DNA from: Talaromyces rugulosus
Lineage: Eukaryota > Ascomycota > Eurotiomycetes > Eurotiales > Trichocomaceae
Reading direction: 5' to 3'
DNA: 64,000 bases
NCBI RefSeq assembly: GCF_013368755.1
Contig: NC_049564.1
Coordinates: forward strand, 4,968,001 to 5,032,000
Shown: in pieces, positions 57,248 to 64,000 of the stretch
Position numbering within the stretch: position 1 is the stretch's first letter
Layout of the letters: each line of letters starts with the position of its first letter
Program-made: the position numbers and the translations under genes
The notes under the pieces: generated by a model
What the model was told of the DNA's origin: nothing
What the model saw: the letters and a program-made list of their open reading frames with translations, nothing else
The model's database searches: none

Positions 57248-58438
57248 TCAAAAGCTGACATGTTGACCGTGGGAAACGCGGCGCCGGTGGATGCTTGCGA
57301 CATGTTCGCGCTTTGCGGCATGCCCTGCAGCAATTGTAAGGTCAGCAGATTGCCCTGCTGAACAGAAAGTGCCATCTGCGACAGGCTGTGTAACAGACCA
57401 GACGCCACTGGCGCAGCGCTGGAATGAAGTGCCTCCGATGCAGTTCCATTGGCCTTCGGGAGTGCAAGCTCCAGTGAGAGCACCAGAGGATGGAGGAGTG
57501 CCAGTGGATTCAGTGGCAGGACTGTCTGAGGCGGGGGGCCCGGCACCTGCAGTTATTGTAGTCGTTGACTGCAGGGATATCCCAGCTGAACCTGGCCGGT
57601 CATTTCCGCCAGATGCTGTGGCTGCTGGAGCAGGGTCTGAAGAATCGCCTTTAGAGGCAACAGCAGTACCAGTCACAGTAGGCGATGGTGCAGGATTCAT
57701 GCCCGTCATCATCGAACCCCCAGTGCAAGCAGGTGACCCAGAAGCCTGGAGATTTTTAGCGTCGCCGGCATATTGAACGAATTCGCCCGGGTTGGGGAAG
57801 CGAATATCGAAATTCTCCTTAGTGATACAGCCGTTGATATTGGCAACGAACATCTCAGGATACTCGTTTGACCGCTTTGCTATGCTGTCGTCGCGTTTGT
57901 TGTTCGAGCCAGAAGTGATCTCTATGGGGGCGCAGTTCATGTACATCTCACGATTTCCTATACGGTTGAACCAGGTCCAAGCGAGAGTGTATCGACCAAC
58001 TTGGACTTCTGGGATCTTGAAGCTGAATGTGGCAGAGTCGGTTGTGCTCTCGGGACCTCCAGCCCCGTTTTCACTCCCACTATTCGCTGGGCAGCCCCCT
58101 TCGATCGAATAAATGACAATCCATTTGGAGCTGCTGGTGGGCTCGAGGTCGGTGGTCAAGCTTATCTGACAGGATCCTCCACCGTGCGTAGCGCTTCCCT
58201 TGAAGCTCAAAGTCGTGTTGGAGCCAATCGGATAGATGTTGCTTTCCAGCAAGCCGTCAGTCATCTGGTAGGTTGTAGGCCCACGCTGCTTGCAAGGGAA
58301 ATCAGAAAGGCCATTCTCCAGAGGTGAGTTGTTCAGTCCCACACCGAATGGATTGGGATGACTCATGATCATATGGCCTTCAGTCATGGAAGCCGCCACC
58401 AGGGCAGCAGCAGAAAGGAGGCCGGTTCTGACGTGCAT
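57248..58438 (-). CDS. Secreted AA11-type lytic polysaccharide monooxygenase with C-terminal Cys module
   Basis: Single exon, 396 residues. A 21-residue signal peptide is followed immediately by His22 (HMIMSHPNPFG), which becomes the copper-binding N-terminal His of the histidine brace. The second His lies in SATHGGGSC and the axial Tyr in NREMYMNC, as in AA11 enzymes that oxidise chitin. After the catalytic domain (to about residue 235) comes a Ser/Thr/Pro/Gly linker. A small C-terminal module (CTPEGQWNCIGGTSFQRC.. ending near TFC) resembles the appended modules of other AA11 proteins. A basic tail rich in His and Arg ends the protein. It probably acts on chitin outside the cell or during wall remodelling. 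Confidence 0.92.
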   Translation of the reverse strand: MHVRTGLLSAAALVAASMTEGHMIMSHPNPFGVGLNNSPLENGLSDFPCKQRGPTTYQMTDGLLESNIYPIGSNTTLSFKGSATHGGGSCQISLTTDLEPTSSSKWIVIYSIEGGCPANSGSENGAGGPESTTDSATFSFKIPEVQVGRYTLAWTWFNRIGNREMYMNCAPIEITSGSNNKRDDSIAKRSNEYPEMFVANINGCITKENFDIRFPNPGEFVQYAGDAKNLQASGSPACTGGSMMTGMNPAPSPTVTGTAVASKGDSSDPAPAATASGGNDRPGSAGISLQSTTTITAGAGPPASDSPATESTGTPPSSGALTGACTPEGQWNCIGGTSFQRCASGVWSVTQPVADGTFCSAGQSADLTIAAGHAAKREHVASIHRRRVSHGQHVSF

Positions 58439-60256
58439 GATCGTGGGTTGAGGATCGTCTAGTTTGGAATAGAATACTCGAGGTGGTCAAAGGTTTTGTT
58501 TATGCTAACAGAGCCAAATAAGCCACGGTCGTTCGGATGGTCGAAAGATGAGACGATATTTTTTTTGAGAAAACAAGGGACCGACCAGTGTCCACCACAG
58601 GCGAGACGATATAGTTACAAGAGAGTGACAAGGAGAAAAATTTCAAAGGTCTGACCTGCAGTGAGAAATAGAAGAAGAGAAAAAAAGACGTGTTGAGATG
58701 AGTCACAACCAGTGTTGACACAAGAGGGAGAGAAAGAGAAGCAAATCCCACGACGCGGAGGAAGAAAATGGCATTTCCTTTATACGGCTGGGAAATGTAT
58801 TCGGCTGGTCCAATAACAGCCAACAGAGTGGGACAATACATGTCCTTGAACAAAGAGGCATGAACCGACTGTTGGCGGTGGGCCTCGTATGCAAGGCATC
58901 CCCAAGGATAGGAACCGCTCCACTGACAATTTATGCGTACCCACGAGGCAGATTTTCGATTATTGTAGAACCACAATGCCGTTGTTTTTCTCTTCTCTTG
59001 TTTTATTTATATTTCTGAATTTGGTGCAATAGACGTGCTGTTATTGTTGAATCTAGAGTCTGTCTATAGCCGCTTGATTAGCTTGATAGTACTGCTCGTA
59101 TTGTTTTATTTAGTCTCTTTGTCTACCGCTTGTAAGAATAAAAACGAACCTATCTGGAGTCTCTTTGTTTCCTAGATAGACAGGTTACGCCGGTGAAACA
59201 ATGGCTTTTCAAGATAATGACGAGGATTGTGCTCCAGTTGACTCCTCCACATAGTGAGAGGATTATGTGCTAAGAACCATCCACCAGGGCAGTGGAACCA
59301 TTTCATCTACATTTTTGCATGAATACATCAACTGATTAGTTGATATCTTGCATTTTGTAGTTTGCGATTCAAGGAATATGCGCTAGGCCCGAAGAGGGTA
59401 TTCCATTCTGATTGGCCAGAAACGGTATACATCAAGTGCCACCATTCATTTATCATATACTTGTGTGTTATTGTGATACTATTGATTAGAATAATCAACA
59501 GAACCTAAACATATCAATTGTATCTGAAGTGACCCTGTTCCTGTATAGTTGTGGATTCTCCACGTATACTGCTTCCAGCCACGCTCCCAGCCACAAAACG
59601 CCCGGTGCCGATATTCATAAACACACCAACCACCGCATGCAGCATTTAATAGTTTGCAGGCGAAGGCTTTCACATTGTGTAAAAAGCTCCAAGTTCCTTG
59701 TGCGATCATATGACGTCAAACTCTGCTATCTATTCCACAAATTCATCCAACGAGTACACAACAATAGTGTTACAATCGTGCGCAATCAAATTGAATATGA
59801 TAGGCCAAATGTGATGTCAATCTGAATTTGGAAACCTTTCAAAGCGTGCTCCCTTTCTAAGAAGAATTTTTCCCTAGAAATTGCAATGACATGAGGTGTA
59901 GGAGGCCTCCTGCAGTGGGTATGGAAATCCTCTCTTCAGTAAAGTCACCATCACTTGCAAAGTCCTCTAATTCATCTCAAGCCTTTCCAAAGCATCCCTC
60001 GATACAAGGGAACTTTCTTCGTCCTAGCTGAACACAATCAGCAAAACAGCCAATATCGCTTGCCTTGACTTTTTCCAGCAAGACGTGACTGTCATTGGCC
60101 ATGGAAGAAACCTAAATTCCTTGGGTTGAGAGTAATATGTCTTCGGCGTAGAACCAAGCACAACAATGTCTTCCAATTGTCGTATGCTCACTCTTTATCG
60201 TAGGCGAAGAAATTTCACGCCTTTATGATAATAATAATATTGCAAGGCGAACTGCA
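58439..60256. other. Intergenic region upstream of the LPMO gene
   Basis: About 1.8 kb between the LPMO start codon and the end of yih1, both on the minus strand. A pyrimidine/purine-biased stretch near 58655-58745 and AT-rich tracts are present. Small open frames (58500-58976, 59529-59825) lack recognisable features, and I call no gene. Confidence 0.45.
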
Positions 60257-61237
60257 TCATTTCTTGCCCTTCTTTTTGCCTTTGTCTTTAGACCCAGGCG
60301 CCTCTTTTTGAAAGCCTGCTTTTGTCAATGCATCCTTGCCAGCGTTGTTTATAATACGAAATCGATCCGGTCCTAAGAGAATACCTCCGTACCATCTAGT
60401 AACAACAACGAGCACATCCCATACATCCATCAGCTGCATCATGTGCAATAGTCGGCCGCCAGCAGCCGTCTCGCCGTCGTCGTCGCAGTCTTGAACCGTG
60501 GTCTCTGAATTATCATCTTTCTTCTCTCGAATACGCCAGGCACTGATATTGTGAGTTGCAGCCGCGACTTTTTTGTCCGTTGCAATGAGATGATCCAGAT
60601 AAGCCTGCGCATGCTCTCTATCTGTGACATGTACTACCCGCCCAACGAAGACGGACTTCTTCTCCGTCATCACGTCTGACAAAATCCATTCGGGGGCGCT
60701 TTCGATGCCAAACGCATCGCGAAGAGACAAGGTTGCGAACGAGTCTTTGAATCCGTCCTCTGCGTCATCATTGTCGTTTCCTTCTATTTTGTTCTCATTC
60801 TTTACCCCGTCGTCCGCCACTCCAATGCTCAGTTCCTCGAATTTTTCGTTAGCTTCGCTGATTACCTCAAATAGGCATACTTGGCCGGGTTGATGCGTCC
60901 GGCGTATGATGTCTTCTAAAACGTCCACCGCTATTCTCCCTTCGCCGCGAGAGGCGGTCGATGCGGTCCCAATGACTCTCGGTGGCGTTTCGGGGTATTT
61001 TGCATCGAATCCAATCACGAAAGATAGATGCGGGTGGTTGGGAATCTGTAGTTTTGTCGTTGTGTTGACGGTTTGGTGGTTGGCGCTCCCCAGATCGAGT
61101 GTCTGCGGCACGTTGTCGGACGATTTGCTGCTGCTGATAGAATCAATGGTTATCGTGTCCGGATCATATATAGCGTTGATGGCTTCGATCTCCTCTGCAA
61201 GGTCTCTGTTTGGCAGGGACTCGAGATCGCAGGACAT
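60257..61237 (-). CDS. yih1: Yih1/IMPACT homologue, Gcn2 regulator
   Basis: Single exon, 326 residues. An N-terminal RWD domain (about residues 8-135, EEIEAINAIYDPD and HLSFVIGFDAKYPETPP) is linked by an acidic segment to the ancient UPF0029/Impact domain (about 195-315, with KSVFVGRVVHVTD, HNISAWRI and VVTRWYGGILLGPDRF). A Lys-rich tail (KGKKKGKK) follows. Yih1 competes with Gcn2 for Gcn1 and so damps the amino-acid starvation response; G-actin controls its availability. It belongs to the same physiological circuit as cpcB 33 kb away, but nothing suggests the two are clustered for that reason. Confidence 0.94.
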   Translation of the reverse strand: MSCDLESLPNRDLAEEIEAINAIYDPDTITIDSISSSKSSDNVPQTLDLGSANHQTVNTTTKLQIPNHPHLSFVIGFDAKYPETPPRVIGTASTASRGEGRIAVDVLEDIIRRTHQPGQVCLFEVISEANEKFEELSIGVADDGVKNENKIEGNDNDDAEDGFKDSFATLSLRDAFGIESAPEWILSDVMTEKKSVFVGRVVHVTDREHAQAYLDHLIATDKKVAAATHNISAWRIREKKDDNSETTVQDCDDDGETAAGGRLLHMMQLMDVWDVLVVVTRWYGGILLGPDRFRIINNAGKDALTKAGFQKEAPGSKDKGKKKGKK

Positions 61238-61677
61238 GACGCCGTAATTATTGTGTCGGAGGTGGTTGTTAGGATCAAGTTCGCGGATATCGGATTTGCT
61301 CCGATCACCCCACCTCGCTAGCGCTGTCAGAATGTCAACGTTGGTTAGGAATGTGAATTTTGGACTTCAAAGTCTTCAAATTCTATGTGATATAATAACA
61401 TTGAAACTAGCCGTTTAAATGTTCGCATTGCACTAATATATTTAAATTTGAACATTCAACATTTGAACGTTGAATCAATCGATCAATATCGAAACGTAGG
61501 GATATATATATACGTATATCTCATTGATGTCAATTAATTGATTCAACATTTTTGAAAGAGAATCGCATATATAATTGAAAATGCTACATATGTACATCCG
61601 ATATTTCCAACACTTCAAGGTTGAATGTTCTAAATAGTTGACCACATGTGTAGTTGGAAGTACCGAAAAAACACAAC
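61238..61677. other. Intergenic region yih1 promoter / MlrC-like 3' end
   Basis: About 440 AT-rich bases. An inverted repeat with 7-base arms ATTCAAC/GTTGAAT and an 8-base loop lies at 61454-61475, among further TTGAA/TTCAA copies. This could be the terminator of the MlrC-like transcript or a remnant of a small mobile element. Confidence 0.4.
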
Positions 61678-63216
61678 TCACTCGTCAGGACCTGCTAATG
61701 GTTCATGGGACAATGAAATGAATCGCGCAGTAAGATCAGGCACGCTTTCAAAGTTCGTATCAAACGGCCACATTGGACGCCGAATTCGATGATGACCAAG
61801 TCTTACCAAATCCTGGTCAACGCCTCCCGGAGTGAGCGCCATCATCCAGTCCGCAGCCATGTCATATAATTCGGGCTCTAGGTAGCCAATCTTCACAATA
61901 ACAATATCAGAAGAGCGCGGTTTAAGATCCAAATCTGTAAAGTCATGTTCTTTGTGATATGGCTTGCGCAGCTTGGTCAAAATCGCAAACACACTACCAA
62001 CCTGCAACACAACTTCAGTACCAGCGTTTTCATCGCCGTGTTTGATCGAGTGCACACGACCCGTCATTGTTATAGGTCCAGAATGGATATTATCGACCTC
62101 TGCGCCTGCTGTAACTGTCACAGTAGCCCCAACACCGGCTTCTACAGCCGTTTCGATCGCCTTTGGCCCAGGCACACTGGCATATATGACCTTGGGGCCA
62201 GAGGCATCCTTGAATTCTGGACGAGCAAGCAGTTTAGTCAGACCCCAGGTCATATCGCCACTGCCACCTGCTGTTGGGTTATCCCCACTATCGGAGACAA
62301 AGTATGGGCGAGCGGGAGATGCGAGAGCTGTATCAAGACACTCTTTGAAAGTGCCAGTCGGGGCAACAAATTCAAAGTCCGCATGCGAGTCCCAAAATAG
62401 CTTCGCTAGCTTCTCAGCACCCGTCGAAACTGCCGCTTTGTCCCACCCTGTGGCCATCACAATTGCACGATTCCGACGCTCGTCGGCCCAGGCATAGCCG
62501 ACCCAAATTGCTGCATCGATGACCCCTTCCACGGCTTCAACACCGGGAACCGCAGCATATATATGCTTAGCCGGTTCAACACGAGTGGAGGTCTGTTCAC
62601 CTGGAAGAAGTATAGGAATAGGGACCCAGGCCTTGTATGGCCTGAGACGACTGTCTATCGAAGACTGTTGTTTGGCGAGAAGCTCGACGAGATTGCGGCA
62701 TGCACGTTCTTTGGTGTCCATCGCATCTTCGTGGGGAGCCATTCGATAGCAGGTTATCAGATCCGTCTGATGGGCGAGTTCACGAGACACGTTCCCATGT
62801 AGATCCATCGACGCCGAAACGAGGACGTGAGGTCCAATAACCGCTCGGACACGACGAAGCAGCTCGGCCTCCACGTCATCGAGCTCTTCGACACACATAG
62901 CACCATGGATATCAAACCAGAGGCCGTCGAGGTGCGGGGTTGAGGCGACAATCTCGGTGAGCCTGGCGATAATCTCTCCTGCCAGTTCCTCAAAGGAGGC
63001 TCGAGTAACGACGCCGCCTGGCAGAGCATGGCCGATCAGAGCCCCTCGCCAGTCTGCGGCATCAGCGAGAGGGGTTCCTTTGTGCAGAAATGCATATTTG
63101 TCGATGACTTCTGTGTCCCGTCGCGGGCGAAATGCCGGCGCCAGCGTCCTTGACTGGGTAAACGTTGATGTCTCGCAAGCGAGGCCAGCAATTGCGATTA
63201 CCGGACGACCAGACAT
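61678..63216 (-). CDS. MlrC-family (M81) zinc metallopeptidase-like protein
   Basis: Single exon, 512 residues from the ATG at 63216. The start is chosen because the conserved domain begins at once (RPVIAIAGLACETSTFT). Likely zinc ligands are the Asp and His of WFDIHGAM, the SMDLHGN stretch and MAPHED. The second half has SGDNPTAGGSGD, which marks the MlrC C-terminal domain. The family is named for a bacterial enzyme that hydrolyses linearised microcystin. Fungal members are numerous and their substrates unknown, so no peptide substrate should be assumed. The frame stays open upstream to 63513; that part has no similarity I recognise and is more likely 5' UTR. Confidence 0.88.
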   Translation of the reverse strand: MSGRPVIAIAGLACETSTFTQSRTLAPAFRPRRDTEVIDKYAFLHKGTPLADAADWRGALIGHALPGGVVTRASFEELAGEIIARLTEIVASTPHLDGLWFDIHGAMCVEELDDVEAELLRRVRAVIGPHVLVSASMDLHGNVSRELAHQTDLITCYRMAPHEDAMDTKERACRNLVELLAKQQSSIDSRLRPYKAWVPIPILLPGEQTSTRVEPAKHIYAAVPGVEAVEGVIDAAIWVGYAWADERRNRAIVMATGWDKAAVSTGAEKLAKLFWDSHADFEFVAPTGTFKECLDTALASPARPYFVSDSGDNPTAGGSGDMTWGLTKLLARPEFKDASGPKVIYASVPGPKAIETAVEAGVGATVTVTAGAEVDNIHSGPITMTGRVHSIKHGDENAGTEVVLQVGSVFAILTKLRKPYHKEHDFTDLDLKPRSSDIVIVKIGYLEPELYDMAADWMMALTPGGVDQDLVRLGHHRIRRPMWPFDTNFESVPDLTARFISLSHEPLAGPDE

Positions 63217-63920
63217 GGTTGTGTGCGGAGTGTTGTTCTTGGATGAAGCTTTACTGAGCAGAAGGGTCCGATGTTGCATCTGCCTTGATAAAGATCCCCC
63301 ACTTTCTCTCCACCCTGCGATTCCCTCCCCTGATTCTAATAACGTTCTTGACAGAATTTCTATTCCTAATGATATTTTAGATTGCCGACGAAGCGAAGCC
63401 AAATATTCACGCACAAGGTATCTACGGTATCTTTTGGCGGAAGGTCCATCATCAGAAAACAAACCATCATATCTTAGCATGTTAGCCACCCGTAATAATA
63501 GCAAATTAAACATTTGAACGCATAATATACACTACATCCTCCAAAGACGCTTGACCCCTCATATGACCCGTCTTATGACTGACCTAATTGCTGCTCTGTC
63601 CCGTCTGGTGGAAGTATGTCCTCTCGCCAGTGTTCTTTGTCCAATATATCAGGAAGCTTTCCATGGTTTTTACCCCATAATAGATACCTATGGCAAAGGT
63701 CATGGTACCACACTGAGGATGAAAACCTGATAGAATTTTTCAAGGAAGAAGTGTGTGTGTATAATGGACCGCCACGCACGTGCCTGCCTGCTGTTGGCCT
63801 GAATGCCAAGGCATGTAACAACATATCGACTATCTTTCTACACATCCCGCTTTAAATACCCATCTGACCAGAGCATTTGGTGCAGCTGTCACCAACATCA
63901 ATTTATATTTTGTAGGATTC
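63217..63920. other. Upstream region of MlrC-like gene
   Basis: It includes a 99-codon in-frame open extension of the MlrC-like gene (to 63513). An open frame exists on both strands around 63573-63855, without recognisable product. TTTAAATA at 63851-63858 may serve a rightward gene starting at 63921. Confidence 0.35.
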
Positions 63921-64000
63921 ATGGCAGAAGGGATTGATCAGCGTCGAAACAACCAACGAATTCTCCCAAGAAGTGGGCAAAATGATACAAAAACCAACCT
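63921..64000 (+). CDS. Possible start of a gene running off the window (partial)
   Basis: An ATG at 63921 opens a frame of 26 codons to the window edge, beginning MAEGIDQRR and basic/polar thereafter. A TTTAAATA element lies about 65 bases upstream. There is too little sequence for identification, and it could be chance. Confidence 0.25.
   Translation, partial: MAEGIDQRRNNQRILPRSGQNDTKTN

Noticed and set aside
63573..63855. Overlapping open frames on both strands near the right end
   Set aside because: Neither has a recognisable product; strand cannot be chosen, so no gene is called.

Overview
The window is nuclear DNA of a filamentous ascomycete, most likely a member of the Eurotiales (Aspergillus/Penicillium/Talaromyces type). 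The basis is gene structure (many 50-70 base introns with GT..AG ends, compact genes), protein content (an Ayg1-type melanin hydrolase, an AspB-type septin, CpcB, Zn2Cys6 regulators, an AA11 polysaccharide monooxygenase) and the order of the melanin genes at the left edge. Genus cannot be settled from sequence alone. I assembled exons by hand. Every joined coding length is a multiple of three except the DnaJ gene at 42.8-45.2 kb, where one base appears to be missing.

Left edge (0-8.5 kb): three genes of a DHN-melanin cluster, an Arp2-type reductase, Ayg1 and a Fet3-like Abr1 multicopper oxidase, in the order recalled for A. fumigatus. The polyketide synthase and scytalone dehydratase would lie outside the window to the left. 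Where abr2 would be expected there is a 1.4 kb AT-rich gap and then a cyclase-family hydrolase.

8.6-34.4 kb is ordinary, dense housekeeping territory: PWP2 (small-subunit processome) divergent from septin aspB, a MORG1-like WD40 gene, a secreted DUF6454-like protein, an LCCL membrane protein, an Aro8-type aminotransferase, a Zn2Cys6 regulator, SDHAF2, cpcB (RACK1) with a U24-type C/D snoRNA in its third intron, an ABCG half-transporter, an Mgr3-like mitochondrial TPR protein and a fungal HMCES/SRAP protein with a canonical C-terminal PIP box.

34.6-47.3 kb carries a CASTOR/GATSL-like ACT protein, the splicing factor SNW1/Prp45, an unrecognised Asn/Trp-rich protein, a DNAJC11-like J protein with an apparent one-base lesion at its last splice junction, and a small Zn2Cys6 protein with its zinc cluster in the middle-to-C-terminal part.

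47.3-55.5 kb is 8.2 kb with no gene I can support. It lies wholly upstream of that last regulator, is rich in AT triplet tracts, and contains a clustered 9-mer (TACGGAGTA). 55.5-63.2 kb returns to normal spacing: RPL4, an AA11 LPMO, YIH1/IMPACT and an MlrC-family metallopeptidase, all on the minus strand. A possible gene start runs off the right end.

I found no tRNA, rRNA, intact transposon or CRISPR. The strongest candidates for follow-up are the cpcB intronic snoRNA, the CASTOR-like protein, the HMCES PIP box, the DnaJ lesion and the 8.2 kb regulatory desert.
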